Source: an uncultured Bacteroidota bacterium
Lineage (GTDB): Bacteria > Bacteroidota > Bacteroidia > Bacteroidales > CAIWKO01
Direction: 5' to 3'
Assembly (NCBI GenBank): GCA_937934705.1
Contig: CALGYY010000128.1
Span: forward strand, 1 to 12,917
DNA length: 12,917 bases
Position numbers and translations under genes: made by a program. Below, in pieces: positions 1 through 7,575 of the stretch (within the stretch, counting starts at the first letter, position 1; every line of letters begins with the position of its first letter). The notes under the pieces are model-generated. The model was given only the letters and a program-made list of their open reading frames with translations, made no database searches and was not told where the DNA came from.

Positions 1-2472
1 ATTCGCCCATGCAGGCACCTGCACAAGAATGTCATCTGAAGCACTGCAACCCTCCGGTGTGGTCACCGTAACTGAATAGGTACCGCCAACACTGACCAGA
101 AAAGTCTGCGCAACGGAAAGATCCTGCCACAGGTATGAAGAACCCGGATATCCGGCATCGAGCAGCAGGCTGCCGCCCTCACAGAATGCGGTATCGTGAC
201 CAAGATCCGGAACGGGCAAAGGATTAAGGGTAATACTGACCGAGGCTGTATCGGAGCAGTTTCCCGTGCTGACTGTAAGAAAATAGGTTTGCGAAACGAG
301 AGGAATCACACTTACAGTAGCTGTTGTATCCCCTGTACTCCAGAGGTAATCAGTCCCGCCGGCACCTTTCAAAAGCACAGTGCTTCCTTCACATATCGCC
401 GTGTCATTGGAAATACCTGCAACGACCATATTCACAAAAACCATAACAGAGTCAAGACCGGGACAACCATAGCTATTCGTTGCGTATACGAAGTATTCCG
501 TTGTGACCGGTGCACTGACCACAGGATTCGCGATGGATGAATCACTCAGGAAAGTCACCGGTGTCCAAAGATAGCTGATACCACCAGACGCCTGAAGGGT
601 GTCTGATGAACCATTGCACAAATACAGATCGGGCCCCGCTTCAGCACCAGCCGGATAAACGATCACGTTCACCGCGATACGGTATGTTCCGGGGCACGCC
701 CCTGCATATACCACAGTCGTATCACTGAGATTGCCGAGCCACAGCGTATCTCCCGTACCCAGCAGGTTTCCTCCCACCTCCTGATCAAACCACTGGATCT
801 GGGTTCCCGGAGGGGGTGTGCCATTCCACCAGGCGGTGAGTATGGCTGTATCACCCGGACAGACTGAATCTCCTGCTGCCATAAGGGTAACGAAAGATAC
901 GAGGGCATTACCAATGCCTGCACCACCTTTGGTGGCGCCGTTGGGCGGGAACTCCTCCACGCCATTATCGGCTGAGGTCTGCGCGTAGGAAATTCCGTTG
1001 ACCCCGCCGTTGACCTGTCTCAGAGGACTACCAGCGGAAACCGCGATATAACCACCGCCGCCGCCGCCACCTGGGCCTTCGGCCTCACCGTTGGCGGGTG
1101 CAATGATGGTTTTGGTTTTGATCTGGTCACCGCCGTCCCCACCATTGGCTCTGATGGTCAGAGTGGCGGCAATACTCTGCGCCCTGATCACCACGGTACC
1201 CCCTGCCCCGCCGCCGCCGCCGGCATCAATGCCGGCGTGACCGTTCCACGGAGGAGTACCCTGTGCATCCTGACCTGCATTGCCGTTAGCCATACATTCA
1301 CCGCTGCCACTTACCGAACCGTAGCAAAGCAAGAAGATCATTCCCCCGCCGTTGCCACCGTCACCGCCATAATCGGTTCCATCACCCTGATCGCCTGCAC
1401 CGCCACCACCGCCCAGGAACAGCCTTCCCGATGAGTAATCCAGCGCCCTTCCGCCCTGACCACCTTCATTGCGACGGTTATCGCCGCCCCAGGCCGCATT
1501 ATTCGGTCCCGTTACCGTTGCATCAAGGTTGTTCCATGAGTAAGTGTAGCCTCCGCGGCCGCCACCGTCAGTCTGATTGTTATGAAAACCGGGAGATTCA
1601 AGTTCCCAGGCCAGTATCCACCCAGGCTGAGAGGTGTCAGGATTGCCATGACCATTCCAGTAATTCCGGAATCCCGCATTGGCTCCGCCACCGCCACCGC
1701 CGTTATGGGCATTTCCGCCACCACCGCCGTTGGCTGCAGCATTCTTGCAATAGCGGCCGCCGATCAGATCATAATCCGTCACATAACCTGCAATACCTTC
1801 ACCCTTCTCCGCCCCCTCGTAATTATTGGTTGACGCATACATCGATGCTCCCGTTGTAGCGTTCACGTCACTATTCACACCGCCCCGGAAACCCCGTCCG
1901 CTGACATTCAGGCTGCCCCCGGAACTGATGACAGTATTGCCCGATACCTCGAGCACCAGCACCCCCCCGGCAGACCCATTCCACGCATCACAGCTGATGC
2001 TCCCGCCATTATTAACTGTAAGATCCGTGATCCTTGGCACCCTGATCACCTGCACCCTGCCGGATGCCGTATAATTGTACTGCAGCGGACAATTCAGCTG
2101 AATGGATGTTCCTCCGGGAACTGAAGCTACTTCAGCCATTTCATAAAGGCCGCAGTTATTGTATGCGCTGATATAACCAAAGTTGAACCACCAGGTCCCG
2201 CCGTCGATGGTTGCCCCTTGTACCTGGATGATCATCAACAGGTCACCGGGGGAAAGATTGTATCCGAAACGGTTGTTGGTATTCAGAGCACTTCCCGCGA
2301 CCTGGAGCAGGTTGCTGCCCGCTGCGGCATCCGCGGTCAGCACCGTATATTCATTCAATATCTGCCCGGCCCCACTGATGACCTTCGCTCCGTCTTTTCC
2401 GCGCTGGGCCATCAGCACCGTTGATGCAAGCAGTAAAAGGCCAAATATCCAGTTTCTTTTCATCATATTCAT
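1..2472 (-). CDS. Giant glycine-rich / Ig-like secreted surface protein (5' part only)
   Basis: One uninterrupted minus-strand frame runs from ATG at 2472 to the window edge (824 codons, no stop), so the protein is incomplete. Two further in-frame ATGs at 2466 and 2463 are equally possible starts. A signal peptide is visible: basic MKRNW, then a hydrophobic stretch ending VLMAQ at about residue 23. Residues ~150-520 are extremely Gly-rich, with runs of five to seven glycines alternating with short hydrophobic strands such as GGTVVIRAQ and GGYIAVSAG. From ~530 on come at least four Ig/PKD-like modules opening with paired motifs such as AGDSVCPGD, AGPDLYLC, NDTAICEG and HDTAFCEG, each with a YLW core. 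This arrangement is familiar from very large Bacteroidota proteins exported by the type IX secretion system and often ending in a gliding-motility-type C-terminal sorting domain. That end is outside the window, so export route and adhesin role are inference. Many antisense frames here are shadows of the GGC/GGT codons. Confidence 0.88.
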   Translation of the reverse strand, partial: MNMMKRNWIFGLLLLASTVLMAQRGKDGAKVISGAGQILNEYTVLTADAAAGSNLLQVAGSALNTNNRFGYNLSPGDLLMIIQVQGATIDGGTWWFNFGYISAYNNCGLYEMAEVASVPGGTSIQLNCPLQYNYTASGRVQVIRVPRITDLTVNNGGSISCDAWNGSAGGVLVLEVSGNTVISSGGSLNVSGRGFRGGVNSDVNATTGASMYASTNNYEGAEKGEGIAGYVTDYDLIGGRYCKNAAANGGGGGNAHNGGGGGGANAGFRNYWNGHGNPDTSQPGWILAWELESPGFHNNQTDGGGRGGYTYSWNNLDATVTGPNNAAWGGDNRRNEGGQGGRALDYSSGRLFLGGGGGAGDQGDGTDYGGDGGNGGGMIFLLCYGSVSGSGECMANGNAGQDAQGTPPWNGHAGIDAGGGGGAGGTVVIRAQSIAATLTIRANGGDGGDQIKTKTIIAPANGEAEGPGGGGGGGYIAVSAGSPLRQVNGGVNGISYAQTSADNGVEEFPPNGATKGGAGIGNALVSFVTLMAAGDSVCPGDTAILTAWWNGTPPPGTQIQWFDQEVGGNLLGTGDTLWLGNLSDTTVVYAGACPGTYRIAVNVIVYPAGAEAGPDLYLCNGSSDTLQASGGISYLWTPVTFLSDSSIANPVVSAPVTTEYFVYATNSYGCPGLDSVMVFVNMVVAGISNDTAICEGSTVLLKGAGGTDYLWSTGDTTATVSVIPLVSQTYFLTVSTGNCSDTASVSITLNPLPVPDLGHDTAFCEGGSLLLDAGYPGSSYLWQDLSVAQTFLVSVGGTYSVTVTTPEGCSASDDILVQVPAWAN

Positions 2473-2535
2473 TTATATTACAGGGATAATGGAGTGATTT
2501 TACACCCACAGACAAGATCTCCCGGCATAAGGTTA

Positions 2536-2543
2536 CAAATTTA
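2536..2543 (-). promoter_or_regulatory. Candidate -7 element for the giant surface-protein gene
   Basis: The minus strand reads TAAATTTG, a perfect match to the Bacteroidota -7 consensus TAnnTTTG. It lies about 64 bases upstream of the ATG at 2472 and overlaps the stop codon of the preceding membrane-protein gene. No TTG is found at the expected -33 distance, so only half of the promoter is supported. It suggests the surface protein can be transcribed separately from the gene upstream. Confidence 0.45.
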
Positions 2544-3992
2544 CTTAAAAAGGTAAAACCTGAGACCTGCAGAGGTATCGGGCAACACTTCCAGCAGTTC
2601 AATGTCATCACGAGCCAGCAGGCTTTCAAGTGCCAATCCGTCCTCTACCGGGCCGTACTCCGTATCATAAATCACCAGGAAGCGGTCATGAGCTGGTCCC
2701 TCCAAAGCAAAATCCACGAGCCTGCGTGTTGTCCCCCGATCAAAAGGATCGATATCCAGCAGGTATTTCAGGTAGGGATGGGAGCAATAGAGCAGCCCGG
2801 CAGCCTTGTATTCCGCCCGGGCGGCAATCAGTGGTGCGGCCTGTGCCGCCCTCATCTGCGATTCATCAGGCATCAGGTCGCGCTCCGGATGAACAGCGGC
2901 CGGACCATCTGTAAAAGGAAAAACCACCACTGCGTGGAATAACAGCATAACCACCAGGGAGGCCAGTCGCTTGAATCTCGTTGATATCCACGTATAAAAC
3001 ATATTCAGCATCCAAACAACAGGGATGATCATGAGCGGGACAACGGCAAGCAAAACTCTTTTCAATCCCATAGAGTGGAACAGGCCGAACTTCCAGAATA
3101 TGACATGAGCAAAGAAATATAACATGAAGGGTGCAACGGCAAGGATCCACAATGCATCCAGTTCATTCTGCCCGCGTCGGAGCCTGGGGATCAGGCTAAC
3201 CAAAATGAGCAGCAGAAGGGCCATCCCGAAGAAAATGCTCATCGGAAAACCCGTTACGTAGGGTAGCTGGTGAAAAAAATGAAAGCAGTCGCCCGAACCA
3301 TACTCATCACTGTAGGCGACATAAGCATTTCGGGTGAACATCCATAAGGGTTCCCCGAACACAGCCGCGCCGGCGACGGCATATACGAGGTGTCCGGCAA
3401 ACAGGGCGGACAGAGGCCAAAACTTTTTTCTCATAAGAAAGATCAAGGCAAAGCAGGGCAGGATGAGGTAGCCTTCAGAGCGGACAAAGGGCAGGAATGA
3501 AATCACCACTGCCGCAGCCCAGTAGTGCTCTTTCAGGACCATCCACAGGGCGAGTATCAGCATGAATGCAAAAAGGTATTCGGTCAGTCCTGAGAACATC
3601 ATGAAGAAATACAGGGGCATGGTGAAGAGGAAGGGAATAGCCATCCAGGCCAGCAACAAACGGAAATGTGAAAGGATCTGCTGCAGCATGAGCGCGCTCA
3701 GGAGCGCCAGGACGACATTGAAAACCTTCATCCCCGTAAAGCCGAACTGAGCAGCAGGTGCGGCGAGGAGTACAAAGACGGGTTTGGCCCATGAATCCAT
3801 CAGATTCATGGGGTGTTTGAAGGCATAGCGTGCGAATTGGAAGTGCGTGATGCTGTCGCCGGAATCGCCGGTTCCGCTGAAGCTGATGATCACATAGATG
3901 GCATAGGCGGCTGAAACGGCAAGCATCACCCCCATCAGCGGCCAGCGGTTCAGCAATTCATGAAGCGGCGGTCGTTTGAATTTCATTTTCAT
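2541..3992 (-). CDS. Polytopic membrane protein, probable GT-C type glycosyltransferase
   Basis: A 483-residue integral membrane protein if started at the ATG at 3992; a GTG at 4025 would add 11 residues, and ATG 3986 is also possible. There are roughly nine to eleven hydrophobic segments from residue ~12 to ~370, then a soluble C-terminal tail of about 110 residues. The first loop after helix 1 carries an acidic motif, GDSGDSITHFQFARYAFKHP, followed by WAKP. An Asp-rich first extracytoplasmic loop is the hallmark of GT-C enzymes, which transfer sugars from polyprenyl-phosphate donors on the outer face of the inner membrane. Further polar motifs (FVRSEGY, YSDEYGSGD) lie between helices. I cannot assign donor or acceptor. 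The gene lies just upstream of the surface-protein gene on the same strand, separated by 68 bases, so a role in surface glycosylation is possible but only contextual. It could instead be another polytopic envelope protein. Confidence 0.8.
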   Translation of the reverse strand: MKMKFKRPPLHELLNRWPLMGVMLAVSAAYAIYVIISFSGTGDSGDSITHFQFARYAFKHPMNLMDSWAKPVFVLLAAPAAQFGFTGMKVFNVVLALLSALMLQQILSHFRLLLAWMAIPFLFTMPLYFFMMFSGLTEYLFAFMLILALWMVLKEHYWAAAVVISFLPFVRSEGYLILPCFALIFLMRKKFWPLSALFAGHLVYAVAGAAVFGEPLWMFTRNAYVAYSDEYGSGDCFHFFHQLPYVTGFPMSIFFGMALLLLILVSLIPRLRRGQNELDALWILAVAPFMLYFFAHVIFWKFGLFHSMGLKRVLLAVVPLMIIPVVWMLNMFYTWISTRFKRLASLVVMLLFHAVVVFPFTDGPAAVHPERDLMPDESQMRAAQAAPLIAARAEYKAAGLLYCSHPYLKYLLDIDPFDRGTTRRLVDFALEGPAHDRFLVIYDTEYGPVEDGLALESLLARDDIELLEVLPDTSAGLRFYLFK

Positions 3993-3995
3993 CTG

Positions 3996-4003
3996 CAAAA
4001 ATA
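3996..4003 (-). promoter_or_regulatory. Weak -7 candidate for the GT-C-like gene
   Basis: The minus strand reads TATTTTTG, matching TAnnTTTG, only 3 bases before the ATG at 3992. If used, transcription would begin at or inside the first ATG codons, giving a nearly leaderless mRNA starting near ATG 3986. The nearest TTG upstream is only 11 bases away, too close for a normal -33 element. The match may be chance in an A/T-rich stretch. Confidence 0.25.
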
Positions 4004-4045
4004 GTCTGGTTCGACAAATTGTCACTTCCCGTCCGCTGAAAATTG

Positions 4046-4053
4046 TAAATTTG
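4046..4053 (+). promoter_or_regulatory. Candidate -7 element for clpB
   Basis: TAAATTTG is a perfect TAnnTTTG match, 70 bases upstream of the clpB ATG. A TTG at 4019-4021 sits 24 bases upstream, slightly longer than the usual 17-23 spacing. The predicted start near 4059 leaves a leader of about 65 bases containing a GC-rich inverted repeat. Nothing resembling a CIRCE or sigma-32-type heat-shock element is visible. Confidence 0.5.
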
Positions 4054-4077
4054 ACACGAAACCAGTCTCAGAATCCC

Positions 4078-4110
4078 GCTGGAACCCCTTTTGATGGGGG
4101 CACGACCGGC
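4078..4110 (+). other. Inverted repeat in the clpB leader
   Basis: Two nested stems can form: an outer GCTGG (4078-4082) with CCGGC (4106-4110), including one G-U pair, and an inner CCCC (4085-4088) with GGGG (4096-4099) around a TTTTGAT loop. An unpaired A-rich run follows and leads into the ATG at 4124. It is not followed by a U-tract, so it does not look like a terminator. A role in translational control is speculative. Confidence 0.3.
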
Positions 4111-4123
4111 AAAAAACAAAACC

Positions 4124-6715
4124 ATGAATTTCGATAAATTTACTTTAAAAACACAGGAATCGGTGCAGAAAGCCCGGGAGATTGCCCAGGGATTGCAGCA
4201 TCAGGTAGTTGACACGGCACATCTTCTGAAAGGCTTACTGATCACGGATGAGAACGTTGTCCCCTTCATCCTCAGTAAACTGGGGGTAAACATCCCCATG
4301 ATGACCCAGGCACTGGAACGCATCATCAGAGCTTATCCCCGGGTAAGCGGCGGTGAGCAATACCTGAGTCCGGCAGCCAATAAAGCCCTGGGCAGGGCGC
4401 TGGAGGAAGCCGGTCATTTCGGTGATGAGTTTGTATCGGTGGAGCACATGCTGCTTGGCTTGCTGCATGCCGGCGACCAGGTAGCCCAATTGCTCAAGGA
4501 CAATTCCCTGACCGACAAAGACCTGAAGACGGTGATCCGGGAGATCCGCAAAGGCAGTAAGGTGAACAGTCAGAGTGCGGAGGACACCTACAATGCCCTG
4601 AATAAATATGCGAAGAACCTGAATGAGCTGGCCCGGAGCGGCAAGCTGGATCCGGTGATCGGGCGTGACGATGAGATCCGCCGTATATTGCAGATCCTTT
4701 CACGCAGAACCAAGAACAACCCCATCATTATCGGTGAGCCGGGTGTGGGTAAAACGGCCATTGCCGAAGGTATCGCTCACCGTATTGTCGGCGGGGACAT
4801 TCCTGAGAATCTGAAAACCAAGCAGGTGTACAGTCTTGACATGGGTGCGCTGATTGCAGGCGCCAAGTACAAGGGAGAATTTGAAGAACGGTTGAAGAGT
4901 GTGGTTAAGGAAGTTATCGCCAGTGAAGGAGAGATTATCCTCTTTATCGACGAGATCCATGTACTGGTTGGGGCAGGCGGCGGAGAGGGCGCCATGGATG
5001 CGGCCAATATACTGAAACCGGCCCTGGCCAGGGGAGAGCTGAAGGCCATTGGTGCGACCACTCCCAAAGAATACCAGAAGTATTTTGAGAAAGACAAAGC
5101 TCTGGAACGCCGGTTCCAGACTGTGTTGGTGGATGAGCCGGGGATACCGGAGTGCATATCCATTCTGCGCGGTCTGAAAGAAAGATACGAGACCCATCAT
5201 AAGGTTCGCATTAAAGACGAGGCCATTATTGCTGCGGTAGAACTCTCGCACCGTTACATCAGCGACCGTTTTTTGCCCGACAAGGCGATCGACCTGATTG
5301 ACGAGGCGGCATCGAAACTCCGGCTGGAGATCAATTCGGTACCGGAAGAGCTGGATGAGATTGAGCGCAGGATTCGTCAGTTGGAAATTGAAAGGGAAGC
5401 CATCAAGCGTGAGAATGATTCAAAAAAGCTGGAGGCGCTCAATCAGGAGATATCTGTTCATACTGAAAACAGGAATGATTTAAAAACCAAATGGCTGGCT
5501 GAAAAAGAGATAGTTGAGGCCATACAAACGCGTAAAAAAGAAATTGAGACCTATCGTTTTGAAGCGGAGAAGGCCGAGCGTGAAGGTGATTACGGCAAGG
5601 TGGCTGAACTGAGGTACGGGAAGATACAGGAAGCTGAAAAATCGGTGGAGGATCTGAAAAACCAGCTTATGGAAAAGCAGGGTGATTCGGGATTGGTCAA
5701 CGAGGAAGTGGGCACTGAAGAAATTGCCGGGGTGGTCAGCCGCTGGACCGGCATCCCGGTTCAGAAAATGCTTCAGAGTGAAAGGGAAAAGCTGTTGCAT
5801 CTGGAAGATGAACTGCACCGCCGGGTGGTCGGCCAGGATGAAGCCATAGTGGCGGTGTGTGACGCGATCCGCCGAAGCAGGGCAGGACTGCAGGATGCTA
5901 AAAAGCCGATCGGGTCTTTCATCTTTTTGGGAACCACCGGTGTGGGGAAAACTGAGCTGGCCAAGGCACTGGCGGAATTCCTGTTCAGCGACGAAAATGC
6001 CATGGTGCGCCTCGATATGTCGGAATACCAGGAACGCCATACGGTTTCGCGCCTGGTCGGAGCTCCTCCGGGCTATGTCGGCTATGAGGAAAGCGGTCAG
6101 CTGACGGAGGCTGTCCGCAGGAAACCATACAGCGTGGTGCTGCTGGATGAGATTGAAAAAGCCCATCCCGATGTTTTCAACATGCTGCTTCAGGTGCTCG
6201 ACGATGGACGTTTAACCGATAACAAGGGGCGAACGGCCAATTTCAAGAATGCAATCGTGATCATGACCTCCAACCTTGGTTCATCGCTGATCCAGGATCA
6301 TTTCAGCATGATGACTGATCAGAACCGCGAAGATATGATCGTTCGCATGCGCAAAAAGGTGATGGAAAGCCTGAGAGAGAGCATCAGTCCGGAATTTCTG
6401 AACCGGATTGATGAGGTGATTGTATTTAACCCCTTAACCCAGAAGGAGATCAGGCAGATTGTGGTGCTCCAGCTCCGGAGGGTTCAGGACATGCTTGAAA
6501 AGAACGGAATCCACCTGTCTGCCAGCGACGCCGCCATTGACCGGCTGGCGTTACTGGGTTATGATCCGCAGTTCGGTGCACGGCCCGTAAAGAGAGTCAT
6601 ACAAAAGGAGGTGCTGAATGTTCTGTCGAAATCCATACTCTCTGCACAGGTGGTGAAAGATTCCGAAATACTGCTGGATGCAGAAGGTGAGACGCTGGTG
6701 TTCAGGAATCAGTAA
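4124..6715 (+). CDS. clpB: ATP-dependent protein disaggregase ClpB
   Basis: ClpB is a cytoplasmic hexameric AAA+ chaperone that threads aggregated proteins through its pore, working with DnaK/DnaJ/GrpE. The ATG at 4124 gives MNFDKFTLKTQ, the expected N-terminus, and 863 residues, the usual length; an in-frame TTG at 4091 gives an atypical extension. Domains in order: Clp N-domain (~1-145); first AAA+ domain with Walker A GEPGVGKT (204-211), Walker B FIDE (D276/E277) and pore-loop Tyr249 in GAKYKGEFEE; the coiled-coil middle domain (~400-520, rich in Glu/Lys/Arg), which separates ClpB from ClpA and ClpC; second AAA+ domain with Walker A GTTGVGKT (603-610), Walker B LLDE (D675/E676), pore-loop Tyr651 in GYVGYEE and a sensor-2 GARPVKR near 818. 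No key residue is missing. It is transcribed divergently from the GT-C-like gene and is probably monocistronic, since a 113-base gap follows. Confidence 0.98.
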   Translation: MNFDKFTLKTQESVQKAREIAQGLQHQVVDTAHLLKGLLITDENVVPFILSKLGVNIPMMTQALERIIRAYPRVSGGEQYLSPAANKALGRALEEAGHFGDEFVSVEHMLLGLLHAGDQVAQLLKDNSLTDKDLKTVIREIRKGSKVNSQSAEDTYNALNKYAKNLNELARSGKLDPVIGRDDEIRRILQILSRRTKNNPIIIGEPGVGKTAIAEGIAHRIVGGDIPENLKTKQVYSLDMGALIAGAKYKGEFEERLKSVVKEVIASEGEIILFIDEIHVLVGAGGGEGAMDAANILKPALARGELKAIGATTPKEYQKYFEKDKALERRFQTVLVDEPGIPECISILRGLKERYETHHKVRIKDEAIIAAVELSHRYISDRFLPDKAIDLIDEAASKLRLEINSVPEELDEIERRIRQLEIEREAIKRENDSKKLEALNQEISVHTENRNDLKTKWLAEKEIVEAIQTRKKEIETYRFEAEKAEREGDYGKVAELRYGKIQEAEKSVEDLKNQLMEKQGDSGLVNEEVGTEEIAGVVSRWTGIPVQKMLQSEREKLLHLEDELHRRVVGQDEAIVAVCDAIRRSRAGLQDAKKPIGSFIFLGTTGVGKTELAKALAEFLFSDENAMVRLDMSEYQERHTVSRLVGAPPGYVGYEESGQLTEAVRRKPYSVVLLDEIEKAHPDVFNMLLQVLDDGRLTDNKGRTANFKNAIVIMTSNLGSSLIQDHFSMMTDQNREDMIVRMRKKVMESLRESISPEFLNRIDEVIVFNPLTQKEIRQIVVLQLRRVQDMLEKNGIHLSASDAAIDRLALLGYDPQFGARPVKRVIQKEVLNVLSKSILSAQVVKDSEILLDAEGETLVFRNQ

Positions 6716-6804
6716 GTTTTTACATATATAACTACTCTGTTATTTGAGTCTGCATCTGCTTGCTCGGTATCAAAAAGCAAATTCAGGCATTTCCGATTAA
6801 TCCT

Positions 6805-6812
6805 TACCTTTA
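6805..6812 (+). promoter_or_regulatory. Imperfect -7 candidate for the lolD-like gene
   Basis: TACCTTTA matches TAnnTTTG except for the final base and lies 16 bases before the ATG at 6829. No TTG is present at a proper -33 distance. It is the best promoter candidate in the 113-base gap after clpB, but read-through from clpB is equally possible. Confidence 0.3.
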
Positions 6813-6828
6813 CTCTGAAAACAAGATT

Positions 6829-7485
6829 ATGATACAAGCCAGGGGCATTACCAAATCCTACGCATCCCTGAAGGTTCTGAAGGGGATAGACCTGTCTATT
6901 GAAAAGGCTGAGATTGTATCGGTGGTTGGGGCCTCGGGTGCTGGAAAGTCCACCCTGCTTCATATCCTGGGCAGTCTCGACCGGGCAGATTCAGGCACAG
7001 TGACCATTGCGGGACAGGAGATCACGCGACTGGGTGATAAAAAGCTGGCGGCCTTCCGCAACCGGCACATCGGCTTCATTTTTCAGTTTCATCATCTCCT
7101 GCCAGAATTCACAGCGCTGGAGAATGTTTGCATCCCTGCTTTCATTGCCAAAACGGGCAGCAGGGCAGCCCGGCAGAAAGCCGGTGAACTGCTGGAATTC
7201 CTGGGGCTGGGTGAACGCACAGAGCACAAACCCTCCCAACTCTCGGGCGGTGAACAACAGCGGGTGGCAGTGGCGCGCGCCCTCATCAACACCCCCGACA
7301 TACTGCTGGCCGATGAACCTTCGGGAAATCTGGATTCAGCCAATGCCCGCGAACTGCACAAACTGTTTTTCTCCCTGCGCGACAAATACGCCCAGACCAT
7401 GGTGATCGTGACCCACAACGAGGAGCTGGCCGCCATGGCCGATCGCAAAATATCCATGCGCGACGGCATCATCACAGGGGTGTAA
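6829..7485 (+). CDS. lolD: ABC transporter ATP-binding protein, LolD-type (lipoprotein release)
   Basis: A 218-residue stand-alone ABC ATPase started at ATG 6829 (MIQARGITKSY); a TTG 69 bases upstream would add a tail without family features. Visible motifs: Walker A GASGAGKST (34-42), Q-loop FIFQFHHLLPEFTALENV (Q86), signature LSGGEQQRVAVARAL (from 138), Walker B ILLADEPSGNLD (158-169) and the switch His in THNEE (H196). The Q-loop HHLLPEF segment and the DEPSGNLD form are typical of the LolD/MacB/FtsE class. LolD energises the LolC/E inner-membrane complex that hands outer-membrane lipoproteins to LolA. No permease gene is next to it, but in Bacteroidota the lolD and lolC/E genes are often unlinked, so this is not unusual. 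A MacB-like or other class member cannot be excluded. A DHOD-like gene follows after 90 bases with its own promoter. Confidence 0.87.
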   Translation: MIQARGITKSYASLKVLKGIDLSIEKAEIVSVVGASGAGKSTLLHILGSLDRADSGTVTIAGQEITRLGDKKLAAFRNRHIGFIFQFHHLLPEFTALENVCIPAFIAKTGSRAARQKAGELLEFLGLGERTEHKPSQLSGGEQQRVAVARALINTPDILLADEPSGNLDSANARELHKLFFSLRDKYAQTMVIVTHNEELAAMADRKISMRDGIITGV

Positions 7486-7499
7486 AAAAAGCAGTGATT

Positions 7500-7531
7500 T
7501 TGTTCCGGATCGGAGAAAATTGATAGTTTTG
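7500..7531 (+). promoter_or_regulatory. Bacteroidota-type promoter of the DHOD-like gene
   Basis: A TTG at 7500-7502 (within TTTTG) and TAGTTTTG at 7524-7531 are separated by 21 bases, matching the phylum's -33/-7 arrangement. This is the best promoter in the window. Transcription would start around 7537, giving a leader of about 39 bases before the ATG at 7576, and makes the gene independent of lolD. Confidence 0.7.
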
Positions 7532-7575
7532 TGTGATTGAACAAGTGAACACAAACCGAAAAAGAAACCCATTTT

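Noticed and set aside
196..2074. Several plus-strand open frames of 65-142 codons, rich in Pro, His, Arg and Thr, across the surface-protein region
   Set aside because: They are antisense to the continuous 824-codon minus frame with signal peptide and Ig-like modules; their odd composition is the complement of GGC/GGT glycine codons.
4091..4123. Upstream TTG start extending ClpB by 11 residues
   Set aside because: The ATG at 4124 gives the conserved MNFDKFT N-terminus; the extension would be translated through the leader stem-loop and is not a family feature.
4700..6166. Minus-strand open frames of 128, 183 and 228 codons within clpB
   Set aside because: Fully antisense to a complete ClpB with all catalytic motifs; no recognisable domain and no promoter candidate.
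6760..6828. Upstream TTG start extending the LolD-like protein by 23 residues
   Set aside because: ABC ATPases of this class begin close to the first strand (MIQARGITKSY); the extension also covers the promoter candidate.
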